Shown here piece by piece: positions 1 through 9,293 of a DNA stretch of 64,000 nt. A model generated the notes under the pieces. It did no database searches. It saw only the letters and a list, made by a program, of their open reading frames with translations, and was not told the origin of the DNA. Each line of letters begins with the position of its first letter. Position 1 is the first letter of the stretch. This DNA comes from Cytophagales bacterium UBA2561 (lineage in GTDB: Bacteria > Bacteroidota > Bacteroidia > Cytophagales > Thermoflexibacteraceae), in assembly GCA_002340355.1 (NCBI GenBank), contig DDLX01000040.1, positions 62,001 through 126,000 of the forward strand. Reading direction: 5' to 3'. The position numbers were made by a program, and so were the translations under genes.

Positions 1-1
1 C

Positions 2-3000
2 TCTCAGAGGGTTACAGTACGAAAAGTTACTTCTGCCATGTACCGAAAGGGCTTCAAAGTAAATTCGCAAGTACGTGTATTTTGGTTAGCTATTTTGCAT
101 GGTTATACTACTCAAAAGTTATCAGGGGAAAAAATAGCGGAATTTCTGGATGTAACTCGCCGAGCAGGACAACATTACGATTACAACACCATTTTTTTTA
201 CTTATCTGAAAAATAGTGAGTCTTTTCTTCGAACAGGTTTTTTATATAAATCATCTTACAACCATGTTCTTCCTCCACAAGCTGAGTTTTCTTTTGTCTT
301 TGATGCTCCTGAAATAGAAGAAATTCCTGAAGAAGAATTTTCAGAAACAGATAGTGAAGGTGATTGGGGAGAAACAGAGGAGACCACAGAGGAAGACGAC
401 GAATGGGGTGGAGAGTGGGGAGATGAGAGTGATACAGAAACCGAAGATGACGGTTGGGGTGACGACTGGGCAAGTGATGAGGCTGAACCCTCTTGGGAAG
501 ATGCTACTGATTGGAACGATCACTTTGAAAGTACAGGTGGAAAATGGGACGATTCGAAATCTTCAGGAGACTCTGAGTGGGCAGAGGATTTCGATATTAT
601 AGATGAATATGAGAAAATTACACCTGAGGAAGCTTCTGAATTATTAGGTGGAGAGGACGGTGAATTTGCACCTCCCGAAGGTGAAGATATGGTTGAACAC
701 CCCGTAATGCCTGAACCCGAAGGACCTGCTATTATTTTTCAGACAGCAGATTTGACATTGGGTTCAGTGTATGATACAATTAAAATAAAGGAAACAGCAG
801 GTAAATTTGATATTCTAAAATTGACTTTTGTAGGCAAAGGCGGAAAAGCTGACTGGAAGAATGCCCGACTATCACCTAACAAAGTTTTTTGTGAATTTAC
901 GGAATATGCTTTTAATGTTCGAGTACCCTATTTACGTGCCGAATACGCCAAATTAACCCATACTGATAAACTAAATAAACCTGTTGTTGGACGGTATGAA
1001 TATCAAAGTGTTCGAGCCAATAGATGGCGGAATCCATACTATCCAAGATTTATTTCCTATTATAACAATAACGAAGTCAAAGATTTATTACCCAATGTAA
1101 AGTTTACGGGTGGGTTTAGTTTGATTGGGCGTAATATTTCGACTCGAAACCTAACACAATCTGATTCTAAAGTAGAAATTTTTCAGGAAGGCGAAGAAAA
1201 AAATCCTGATGTTGTCATTTTATCCTCTGAACCTTACGTCTTTACTGACTCCACTTTTCGGAATAAAACAGGAAAAATGACAGTCTATTTTAATCAACGA
1301 GATACACTGGAAACTCGACTTCAGGATTCAATTACGCATAAAGGATGTGCAACATTTTATTATGCCAAGCTCAAGAAATTTATTGCAGTCAAAAATCTAA
1401 AGGAATTTGGACAAACAGCCTTTACAAATTCCTATCATCATGTTGAAGTTACGGCTGATCATTTGGAATGGTTCATGGAATCAAATCGAATTGAATTATT
1501 TATTTCGCAAGCTGCTGCTCAAGTACCTGCTATAGTTGAATCCTTGAACTATTTTGATAAAAAACGTTTTGACCGTATTAAAACTAGTCCTCGTTTTCAT
1601 CCTTTGATGATTGCAGCAGCCTACTCTCGACATATAAGTCATCCTTCTTTTCATGGTGAAGATTTAGCAACTCATTTCAAATTAAATTCACTTTTAGTAC
1701 GTCAATCAATGTATGAACTACACAAGCAAGATTACATAGATTATGACCCTACGAAAGATTGGGTCACGATAAAACCAAAAGGATTCCTATATGCCAAAGC
1801 CAACTGGTTTTTTAGTGATTACGATGCCATACAAATCTATTCAGGTAATAAACAAGGACGAAATATTGTTTTAGATACTGACACAAAAGATTTGACTATT
1901 AACGGGGTAGGTTTTTTTCCGATTCGGCTTCGTGACCCCGAAAATTATCCTGAGACCAAGTATAAGATTACGAATAAAAGCATCACACAAATGCGGAAAG
2001 CTTCTATTGAAGAGGAGATTATTGATGCCTTGAAAACCCTCAAAAACAATCAATATTCCTCAGAACAAAAATTTAAGGAAGCGGTCATTTATCTGATTGG
2101 AGATGAAAACTTCCTGACAGATTATAAGGATATTGAGAAGTTTAGTCGGGCAGATATTCTGGATGTTTATGTACGTCCGACTAATGGAAAAATCGTTATG
2201 AAGAAGAATCGTGACTTTGAGTATGATGGAGAAATGAATGCCAATGGTTTGGCAAATTTTTATGGAAAAAGTTTCAAATTTAATTATGATAATTTTACAA
2301 TGGAAATGCCTACGATTGACTCTATTGGGTTCGTAGTCAAAGATTCTATTACGGGCGAAATTTCTGAAATGCCTAATAAAGTTAAAGGGTCAAGCGGAAC
2401 GTTTTACATTGCTCATCCTAAAAACAAATCCAATTATTTAGATAAAGTTCAACGTAAGAATAAAACTCAAAGAAATATTGCAAAAACCTCTGAGGACTAT
2501 CCATATTTTGATGCGGGAGGAGCAGGTGGTTTGGCAGGCACAATTGAATTTGGCGGAGGTGAGATTTTAAATGGAGCCTATGGCGACTCAACAGGTAAAA
2601 GTCCTGTTACTTTTGAGTTGGATTCGTTTAGTTTGGGGTCATTGACGGCATTTGACCCAAAGGAGGATTTAGGTTTGAGAGGAGTCTTTCATACAGATAA
2701 TATTTTTCCACCAATTCGAGAGGAAGTCATTGTTATGCCTGATAATTCTTTTGGATTCATTCACACTACTGAACAAGATATTGAGGAATATCCTGAAGGT
2801 TTGCCACTCTATTACGACTCTAGTTATTCAATGACTCGTGCGCCTAAATTCTTGGGAAATATCCGTTTAGATAATAGAGGTATCCGAAGTCGAGGAGATA
2901 TTTACTATATGAATGCTCACTTAGAAGCAAATGAGTTTGTCTTTTATTTGGATTCGGTAACAGTCAAAGGTAAGGATGCCTCTAAGAAAGTCATTAATCC

Positions 3001-5152
3001 TGACACGAATGTCAAAGAGGTCGTTACATCTAACGGTGAGATTAAGGCAGGAATGTTCGAAGGAATTTCTTTCCCTGATGCTAATATGCCCGAGTACAAA
3101 ATGATTTGGAAAGTAAAAGATGACGATATGCGTCTATTTACAACTGATATTTTGTTTGATATGTATCACAAAGAAGACGAGATTCTGAAGAGTGATCAAA
3201 AGAGTACTTTTAAAGGTTCATTATCCTTAAAATCCATCGGACTGAAAGGAGAAGGACGAATTGAAAATGATTTGAGTTTTGCCAATTCGCCTAATTTCCG
3301 ATTTGAACAATATCGTTATGAGGCTAAGGATGCTCACTTTGAAATTAAAGGATTTTCGACATCGGGCAAACCACTTTTGAGAGCTGACCATATTTCCTTG
3401 GATTATGATATGAAAAAGCGAAAGGCATTTGCCCAATCCGAACAACCGGGAGAAGAAACCTTAGAATTTCCTTATGTGGCTTATGCTTCTTCTTTGGAAC
3501 AAGCAGAGTGGGATTTTGATAAACAAGTAGTAGATTTAAAATCGGTTTCAGATAAATCAAGTTTTATTTCAAAACATCCTCAACAAGATAGTTTAGCATT
3601 CAATGCACGAGGAGCTTTATATAAAATTGACGAGCAAATTTTGGATATTAATGGAGCAGATTCCATTTTTGTGGTCGATTCTTACGTCTATCCTGATAGT
3701 GGAATTGTTACGATTAGAGAAAATGCCAATATGGACTCACTTAAAAATTGTCGTTTAAAATTGGCAGTATTATATGACTCCTTACCTGACCACAAACGGC
3801 ACCGTTTAGATAGTGGATTGATCAAAATTCACTCTCGAATGAAGTTTAAAGGGGATGCTCGTTATCTCTATAAGAACAGTAGTGGAAAAGTTCAAGACCC
3901 TTTATATTTTTCAAATTTCACGGTTGGAATGACTCGACATGCTTACGTTAAAAAGCCAGAATTATCACCTGATTTAGCTCAATGGCGGTTTACACATGCC
4001 GAAGCTAAGGTTATTGATACCACTTACATCATGCGTGAAGAAGGGGAGTGGGTCAAAGGCAAAGCCTTACTTTGGGCAGATAGTGCCGATTTGATGTTTC
4101 GGGGATATATGGCACTCTTAGAGAATCCGAATGCCCGCCCTGACCCTAAAAAAGTGGATTGGATTGAAATTGATACCTTACGAAAAGAAATTGTGATTGA
4201 GGAAAATGCGAAAGATGAAGATGGGAATGTACTTGGTACGGGACTTTATTTAGTACGAGATTCTCGAAAATGTTACACAGCTACAGTTAGCCCATTAGTT
4301 ACGAAAAATGATGAGTGTATTTTTAAGGCTACAGGTGTTCGAGAATTACGAGACGGATGGGTAATTGTAGAAGCTGCTCATCGAAATAGCTCAGACGGTT
4401 CAAAAAATGAAACACATTACTCAGGGAATCACTTTTCGTATAATCGGAGTTTAGGGCAAGCTAAAACTGAAGGGAAATTTGATTTCTTTGAAGACAAAAG
4501 TGACTTCCCTCTAATCATTACGGGTGAAGGAAATATAAAATTTTCGGAGAGTCAGTTTACTGAGAGTGCCAAATTAGCTTGTATGATTAATTTGAATTTA
4601 CCGAATATTAAACGAAGTGATCTTAAAAAAATGACTGACCGTATGGAGCTTTATACGGGGGATTTCAAAAAAGCATTTCGTTATCAAAAAAATCATGATA
4701 CAACTCTTTATCGAGTAGCTAACCAACTTGAAAGCAAAGAATGGAAGCGATTTTATGACCGTTGGCAAAGTGGTAAAATTGAACTTGAAGAATATTTCAA
4801 TCAATCAATTTTGATTTCGGATGTCCGTCTTAAATGGTCACATAAATACAAGGCATTTTATGGAAAAGGAACAGTTGGGTTACATAATATTTTGAGTGAA
4901 AAATTTAACTTACTGTTTAATAATAATAGTACGGTAGAGATTTTATTAGATGATAAAAATAATCCTGAACTCAATATTTACTTAGAGTTAGATGAAGGTG
5001 AATGGTATTTAATTAGTTATAAGAACAAAAAAGTAAGTATGCGTTCCGATGACGAAGATTTTAACCAAGAGCTGGAAAATAGCAAGTCTAAAATTAAAGT
5101 GTTAGAACCTGATGAAGAGGTCATTATTACTAATCGGTTACGCCGTTATTGA
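2..5152 (+). CDS. Very large conserved-type hypothetical protein, 5' end outside the window
   Basis: I do not recognise this protein. The frame is open from base 2 to the stop at 5152, with no stop before the first ATG at 38 and no signal peptide after it, so the true start lies left of the window and at least 1700 C-terminal residues are seen. Residues about 95-215 (counted from the ATG at 38) form an extremely acidic low-complexity stretch rich in Asp, Glu, Trp and Gly, probably disordered. The rest alternates short beta-like strands with charged loops and repeatedly uses phrases such as D-S-I and L-D-S-F, as in long beta-rich envelope proteins of Bacteroidota. Only scattered cysteines are present and no catalytic motif was found. 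A weak hairpin and T-run follow the stop. A cell-envelope role is only a guess. Confidence 0.8.
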   Translation, partial: SQRVTVRKVTSAMYRKGFKVNSQVRVFWLAILHGYTTQKLSGEKIAEFLDVTRRAGQHYDYNTIFFTYLKNSESFLRTGFLYKSSYNHVLPPQAEFSFVFDAPEIEEIPEEEFSETDSEGDWGETEETTEEDDEWGGEWGDESDTETEDDGWGDDWASDEAEPSWEDATDWNDHFESTGGKWDDSKSSGDSEWAEDFDIIDEYEKITPEEASELLGGEDGEFAPPEGEDMVEHPVMPEPEGPAIIFQTADLTLGSVYDTIKIKETAGKFDILKLTFVGKGGKADWKNARLSPNKVFCEFTEYAFNVRVPYLRAEYAKLTHTDKLNKPVVGRYEYQSVRANRWRNPYYPRFISYYNNNEVKDLLPNVKFTGGFSLIGRNISTRNLTQSDSKVEIFQEGEEKNPDVVILSSEPYVFTDSTFRNKTGKMTVYFNQRDTLETRLQDSITHKGCATFYYAKLKKFIAVKNLKEFGQTAFTNSYHHVEVTADHLEWFMESNRIELFISQAAAQVPAIVESLNYFDKKRFDRIKTSPRFHPLMIAAAYSRHISHPSFHGEDLATHFKLNSLLVRQSMYELHKQDYIDYDPTKDWVTIKPKGFLYAKANWFFSDYDAIQIYSGNKQGRNIVLDTDTKDLTINGVGFFPIRLRDPENYPETKYKITNKSITQMRKASIEEEIIDALKTLKNNQYSSEQKFKEAVIYLIGDENFLTDYKDIEKFSRADILDVYVRPTNGKIVMKKNRDFEYDGEMNANGLANFYGKSFKFNYDNFTMEMPTIDSIGFVVKDSITGEISEMPNKVKGSSGTFYIAHPKNKSNYLDKVQRKNKTQRNIAKTSEDYPYFDAGGAGGLAGTIEFGGGEILNGAYGDSTGKSPVTFELDSFSLGSLTAFDPKEDLGLRGVFHTDNIFPPIREEVIVMPDNSFGFIHTTEQDIEEYPEGLPLYYDSSYSMTRAPKFLGNIRLDNRGIRSRGDIYYMNAHLEANEFVFYLDSVTVKGKDASKKVINPDTNVKEVVTSNGEIKAGMFEGISFPDANMPEYKMIWKVKDDDMRLFTTDILFDMYHKEDEILKSDQKSTFKGSLSLKSIGLKGEGRIENDLSFANSPNFRFEQYRYEAKDAHFEIKGFSTSGKPLLRADHISLDYDMKKRKAFAQSEQPGEETLEFPYVAYASSLEQAEWDFDKQVVDLKSVSDKSSFISKHPQQDSLAFNARGALYKIDEQILDINGADSIFVVDSYVYPDSGIVTIRENANMDSLKNCRLKLAVLYDSLPDHKRHRLDSGLIKIHSRMKFKGDARYLYKNSSGKVQDPLYFSNFTVGMTRHAYVKKPELSPDLAQWRFTHAEAKVIDTTYIMREEGEWVKGKALLWADSADLMFRGYMALLENPNARPDPKKVDWIEIDTLRKEIVIEENAKDEDGNVLGTGLYLVRDSRKCYTATVSPLVTKNDECIFKATGVRELRDGWVIVEAAHRNSSDGSKNETHYSGNHFSYNRSLGQAKTEGKFDFFEDKSDFPLIITGEGNIKFSESQFTESAKLACMINLNLPNIKRSDLKKMTDRMELYTGDFKKAFRYQKNHDTTLYRVANQLESKEWKRFYDRWQSGKIELEEYFNQSILISDVRLKWSHKYKAFYGKGTVGLHNILSEKFNLLFNNNSTVEILLDDKNNPELNIYLELDEGEWYLISYKNKKVSMRSDDEDFNQELENSKSKIKVLEPDEEVIITNRLRRY

Positions 5153-5181
5153 GCCAAATAAAATAATTGAAGGATTTATTA

Positions 5182-5226
5182 AAACCTGTTGTGCTATCTC
5201 AGAGCTTGATAGGTTTAAATTTTTTC
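5182..5226 (+). terminator. Weak possible terminator after the large gene
   Basis: AAACCT and AGGTTT can pair across about 23 bases and are followed by AAATTTTTT. The stem is short, so this is a low-confidence intrinsic terminator between the large gene and recQ. Confidence 0.35.
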
Positions 5227-5278
5227 CTAATTTTGAAGGACTTTTTTAATGACTTAAATACTCAAATTGTCCTTCACC

Positions 5279-7417
5279 ATGAATCTGGAAGTTGCCCGCC
5301 ATGCCCTCAAACATTACTACGGTTACGATACGTTTCGTTCAATGCAAGAAGACGTAATTGCTTCGGTTTTTGCCAAACAAGATACACTCGTTTTGATGCC
5401 CACAGGAGGTGGTAAATCAATATGTTACCAGATTCCAGCCGTTGTTTTACAGGGGTTTGCGGTGGTAGTTTCGCCCTTGATTGCCTTGATGCAAGACCAA
5501 GTTGATGCCTTGAAAGCCAATGGAATTGGTGCGGGGTTTATGAATAGTACACAAAGTCGAGAGGAACTTTTGGAAATAGATGCCCAACTTCGAGCAGGAC
5601 AAATTAAATTATTATACATTTCACCTGAAAAACTTGCCTCACAAGGGTTTACTAATTATTTAAAACGATTTCCGATTTCTCTTTTTGCTATTGATGAAGC
5701 ACATTGTATTTCGACTTGGGGGCATGATTTTCGTCCTGAATATACCGAATTAAAACTTAAAAATCAGTTCCCTGATGTTCCTATTATTGCCCTAACAGCT
5801 ACGGCAGATAAAACAACTCGAAGCGATATAATTCAGCAATTACATCTAAATAATCCAAAAATATTTATTGACTCCTTTGATCGCCCTAATTTAAGCTTAA
5901 ATGTTTTATCTGCTCAAAATCGGTTACAAATCATCCAGTCATTTTTAGAACAACGCCCTGACACATCAGGGATTATTTATTGTTTAAGTCGAAAGGAAAC
6001 CGAGAACGTAGCCCACAAACTTCAAAAACTAGGCTTTAATGCTGATTATTATCATGCTAAACTTTCTGCACCAGACCGTGCTGCTACACAACGCCAATTT
6101 TTGAAAGATAATATTCAAATTATGTGTGCAACTATTGCCTTTGGAATGGGTATTGATAAGTCTAATATTCGTTGGGTTATTCATTATAATTTACCTAAAA
6201 ATATTGAAGCTTATTATCAAGAAATTGGCAGAGCTGGACGAGATGGCTTACAGAGTGATACCTTACTTTTTTATAGTTATAGAGACCTGATCACCCTTCG
6301 AAAATTTGCCGAAGAAAGTGGGCAAGTTCAACTCCAAATGGCGAAACTTGAACGAATGAAGCAATATGCCGAATCAGTCATTTGTCGAAGAAAAACTTTA
6401 TTGAACTATTTCAGTGAAAATCAAGTAGAAGATTGTGGTAATTGTGATGTTTGTCGAAATCCACCTTCCTTTTTTAATGGTACAATTTTAGCCCAAAAAG
6501 CACTGTCGGCAGTTGTGCGTACCGAGGAAAAAATTGGTATGGGAATGTTGATTGACATTCTTCGAGGAAGTCGCCGAAAAGAAATTTTAGCCAATCAATT
6601 TGATCAGATTAAAACTTATGGTGTTGGTGCTGATATGAGTGTTTTGGAATGGCAAGAATGTATTTCACAATTACTTAGTTTGGGTATTTTAGAAATTGCA
6701 TACAATGAAAATAATGCCCTCAAAATTACGCCAAAAAGTAAGGCGATTTTATTTCAAAATGAACAAGTTCGTTTAGTAAGTTTATCACGTAGTCGAGAAC
6801 GTCTTCAAACTTCTTCTGAACGTCCTAAATCCAAACGTCAAATTCTTGATAATGAATTATTTAAACTTCTTTTTACGCTTCGAAAAAGACTTTCTGAACG
6901 TTACAACTTACCTCCTGACCAGATTTTTCAGGATTCTGTCCTACAAGGCATCGTAAAGGCGAAACCTATTACTATCAGAGCTTTTAAAAATCTTCAAGGT
7001 ATTGGTGAACGCAAATTCCGATTATATGGTAGAACATTTTTTGAAGCTGTCCGAAAATTTATTACTGAAAAAGCCAAAGAAGGCTTCAAAATCAAAGGAA
7101 GTTCTTATTTAATTACCTTCGAATTATACCAAAAAGGATATGATATTAAACAGATGGCTAAAATTCGAAAATTAGCCACAAACTCCATTGAGTCCCACTT
7201 GGCATATTTGTATCAACATGATTACGAAATTGACATTTATCGATATATCCAAGAACATGAATTACACTCTATTTTAGACTTCTTACGACAGTCCAAATCC
7301 AATAAAATGACTGAGATTCATGAGTACTTTGGTGGAAGAATGTCATATCTTAAAATTAAACTTGCCTTGGCTCACTATGAAAGCCAAAAGAAAGATGCTC
7401 AGAAATATTCTTTTTGA
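5279..7417 (+). CDS. recQ: ATP-dependent DNA helicase RecQ
   Basis: A 3'-5' superfamily 2 helicase for repair and resolution of recombination intermediates. From the ATG at 5279 it has 712 residues: Walker A MPTGGGKS at about 40-47, DEAH box IDEAHCIS at about 138-145, motif III LTATA, and motif VI QEIGRAGRDG at about 314-323. A zinc-binding cysteine set (CRRKTLLNYF then CGNCDVC) follows near 370-400, then the RQC winged helix, an HRDC domain near 515-595 and a C-terminal helical HTH-like tail. A TTG at 5267 would add four residues, but the ATG is preferred. It is transcribed alone and faces the ArsC-fold gene, with a hairpin-bearing repeat between them. All motifs look intact. Confidence 0.96.
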   Translation: MNLEVARHALKHYYGYDTFRSMQEDVIASVFAKQDTLVLMPTGGGKSICYQIPAVVLQGFAVVVSPLIALMQDQVDALKANGIGAGFMNSTQSREELLEIDAQLRAGQIKLLYISPEKLASQGFTNYLKRFPISLFAIDEAHCISTWGHDFRPEYTELKLKNQFPDVPIIALTATADKTTRSDIIQQLHLNNPKIFIDSFDRPNLSLNVLSAQNRLQIIQSFLEQRPDTSGIIYCLSRKETENVAHKLQKLGFNADYYHAKLSAPDRAATQRQFLKDNIQIMCATIAFGMGIDKSNIRWVIHYNLPKNIEAYYQEIGRAGRDGLQSDTLLFYSYRDLITLRKFAEESGQVQLQMAKLERMKQYAESVICRRKTLLNYFSENQVEDCGNCDVCRNPPSFFNGTILAQKALSAVVRTEEKIGMGMLIDILRGSRRKEILANQFDQIKTYGVGADMSVLEWQECISQLLSLGILEIAYNENNALKITPKSKAILFQNEQVRLVSLSRSRERLQTSSERPKSKRQILDNELFKLLFTLRKRLSERYNLPPDQIFQDSVLQGIVKAKPITIRAFKNLQGIGERKFRLYGRTFFEAVRKFITEKAKEGFKIKGSSYLITFELYQKGYDIKQMAKIRKLATNSIESHLAYLYQHDYEIDIYRYIQEHELHSILDFLRQSKSNKMTEIHEYFGGRMSYLKIKLALAHYESQKKDAQKYSF

Positions 7418-7437
7418 GAAGAGGAAGGAGTTAAAAT

Positions 7438-7610
7438 CTACCCTACTAAAAATGATTTATAAAATATACTAGTATTAAAATTATTTAACAATCTTTGTTT
7501 ATCGGGCTAAAAAGCCATTTTTCCGTAGCAAACCTACCACTACGGAAAAATTAAATTTAATCTAAATGATAATCAATGAGTTGCAAATCAATAAAACTTT
7601 AGTAGGCTAG
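7438..7610. repeat. Short inverted-repeat element, copy 1 (MITE-like)
   Basis: The element begins CTACCCTACTAAAAATGAT and ends CTTTAGTAGGCTAG, so its ends are imperfect inverted repeats. A second, diverged copy with the same ends lies at 13619-13767, and both share the inner words TGATTTATA and TGATAATCA. There is no coding capacity. It sits between the convergent recQ and ArsC-fold genes and contains a strong hairpin (7518-7550). The size (about 170 bp) and terminal inverted repeats suggest a miniature inverted-repeat element; target duplications were not identified. Confidence 0.6.
7518..7550. terminator. Strong hairpin inside repeat copy 1
   Basis: TTTTTCCGTAG pairs perfectly with CTACGGAAAAA over 11 bp around an 11-base loop. 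The A/T-rich arms make it a plausible bidirectional intrinsic terminator for the two genes that converge here. Confidence 0.6.
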
Positions 7611-7670
7611 AGTGGTTAAAACCTATAAGATTTCGGAAAACCTTATAGATTCTATGCCCTATAATTTTTT

Positions 7671-8036
7671 TCAGACTTTGAGCACATCGGTAGGTGTTTG
7701 GCAAAGCATTGCCTTATTACGAAAAACGACAATCGGAGCTTTGATAAGTTGTGGATGTTCAATAATTACACTTAACCAATCTTCGTAGCGATACTCTCTT
7801 CCCCTAAATTTTTCTTGATAGATCGGATTGGATTTGTCTAAAATTTCTTTGGGTTTCAGATTCATTCTCTTGAGCAATGTGCGCCACATTGTAGGAGTCA
7901 GACGCTCCTTGTTATAGTTTACTTCTCTAACATGACGAGCCACAGAACGAGCATACGCTAAAGTTTGTCGTGCAGAATTAGACTTAGGATGATATAAAAT
8001 CATCATTTCAGTGGGATGCAAATTGAATAGTGCCAT
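7671..8036 (-). CDS. ArsC/Spx-fold protein lacking the catalytic cysteine
   Basis: A 121-residue protein with the arsenate reductase-like thioredoxin fold. The N-terminus reads YHPKSNSARQTLAYARS, which lines up with the ArsC family pattern N-P-x-C-x(3)-R-x-T-L. Ser19 stands where the family has its nucleophilic Cys, and Arg23 is kept. The C-terminal part (IEHPQLIKAPIVVFRNKA) matches the family's usual P-x-L-I-x-x-P-I-V segment. Without the cysteine it is unlikely to reduce arsenate. A non-catalytic or regulatory role is inferred. The start could instead be Met11 or Met12, just before the first strand. Confidence 0.75.
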   Translation of the reverse strand: MALFNLHPTEMMILYHPKSNSARQTLAYARSVARHVREVNYNKERLTPTMWRTLLKRMNLKPKEILDKSNPIYQEKFRGREYRYEDWLSVIIEHPQLIKAPIVVFRNKAMLCQTPTDVLKV

Positions 8037-8465
8037 ACTTTACGGATGTTTAAAGGTTATGATAGTTTGGAAAAGTGATATAAATAATACGTCTAAACGT
8101 GTCCAAATTGTTAAAATTAGCTACTTTTAAGTTAAAAGGCATCTCGTATTGTAAGATATTTTTTTTAGAAAAGCAAATTTATAGCTATTTTTTGTTGAAA
8201 AAATATTCCAAATTATTTAACAAAAAAATTTAACTTTTATGGTTTTTTATTCTTACTACATTTCTTGTAGTAAAAATAAATACTTGAAAACCATAAAATT
8301 GAAAATTAACTTAAAATAATATAATTGTATAGGAAGTTTTACTTTCTTAAAAATGCTTTCTTAGAATAATAGTTAGGATAAGGATTACAATATGACAAAT
8401 TTGAATTATAAGGTACTTTGAACTTATTTGATTTAAATACTAAAATAATATTTCTGAAAAGAAAA
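8037..8465. other. AT-rich gene-free stretch with a nested inverted repeat
   Basis: No reading frame here looks like a gene. At 8235-8298 TTTTATGGTTTT pairs with AAAACCATAAAA, and inside that TTACTAC pairs with GTAGTAA (8253-8273), giving a two-tier hairpin. Otherwise the sequence is plain AT-rich spacer between two divergent genes. Confidence 0.5.
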
Positions 8466-8494
8466 TTGGAAGTGGTAGATTTTAGGTAGTTTTG
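8466..8494 (+). promoter_or_regulatory. Promoter of dcd (Bacteroidota type)
   Basis: TTG at 8466-8468 and TAGTTTTG at 8487-8494 are separated by 18 bases, matching the Bacteroidota pattern TTG-N19-TAnnTTTG closely. Transcription would begin near 8501, about 60 bases before the dcd start. Confidence 0.65.
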
Positions 8495-8562
8495 CCATTA
8501 TCATTGACATAAATCAGAGCTTTGAACAAGGTTTTGAAAATTATCATAAAAAATTGAAAATC

Positions 8563-9099
8563 ATGATATTAAGCGATACAGCCATCAAACAGGCAATTCA
8601 GAAGGGAATCATTGTTATTGAACCTTATCACGAAAGTCAACTTGGAACCAATTCTTACGACGTACATCTGGGAAAATATTTGGCGACTTACCAAGCAGAA
8701 GTATTGGATGCCCGAAAACATAATACGATTGATGTTTTTGAAATTCCACCAGAGGGCTATGTTTTGCATCCGCAACGTCTGTACTTAGGCGTAACAGAGG
8801 AATATACCGAATCTCATGAACACGTTCCCTTTTTAGAGGGCAAGTCAAGTGTGGGACGATTGGGTATTGATATTCATGCTACGGCAGGTAAGGGAGATGT
8901 CGGATTTTGTAATACATGGACATTAGAAATATCTGTATCTCAGCCTGTTCGGATTTATGCGGGGATGCCAATTGGACAATTGATCTTTTTTCGGGTAGAA
9001 GGTCATATTCATAATTTATACCATCGAAAACCGAATGCAAAATATACCACCCGAACGGATAAACCTGTAGAATCTATGATGTGGAAGAATAGCTTCTAA
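8563..9099 (+). CDS. dcd: dCTP deaminase
   Basis: Deaminates dCTP to dUTP in pyrimidine deoxynucleotide synthesis and belongs to the trimeric dUTPase-like fold. From the ATG at 8563 the protein has 178 residues, the normal length. Family motifs are GTNSYDVHLG near the N-terminus, EGKSSVGRLGI in the centre and GDVGFCNTWTLEIS, which carries the catalytic Glu. An upstream TTG at 8554 would add three residues but is not favoured. A good promoter lies at 8466-8494. The gene stands alone, 195 bases before the next gene. Whether it makes only dUTP or is bifunctional cannot be read from sequence alone. Confidence 0.93.
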   Translation: MILSDTAIKQAIQKGIIVIEPYHESQLGTNSYDVHLGKYLATYQAEVLDARKHNTIDVFEIPPEGYVLHPQRLYLGVTEEYTESHEHVPFLEGKSSVGRLGIDIHATAGKGDVGFCNTWTLEISVSQPVRIYAGMPIGQLIFFRVEGHIHNLYHRKPNAKYTTRTDKPVESMMWKNSF

Positions 9100-9211
9100 T
9101 TCAGAGAAATACTACTTGCTGAATCATTTTCTCAGAAGATGAGTATCGGGTACAATTCCATGTTTTTAATGGATTTATGGGAAAATTTTATCTTTTTTCA
9201 AATATCACACT

Positions 9212-9219
9212 TACTTTTG
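9212..9219 (+). promoter_or_regulatory. Possible -7 box for the ferredoxin-NADP reductase gene
   Basis: TACTTTTG matches TAnnTTTG about 75 bases before the start codon, but no TTG is seen at the expected -33 distance. Confidence 0.4.
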
Positions 9220-9293
9220 TAGAAATATTTCGCTAAAAGGCGCAAAATCAAGCAGTTTTGTGTCGATTTTTTTTCAAATAAAATTCGAGAATT

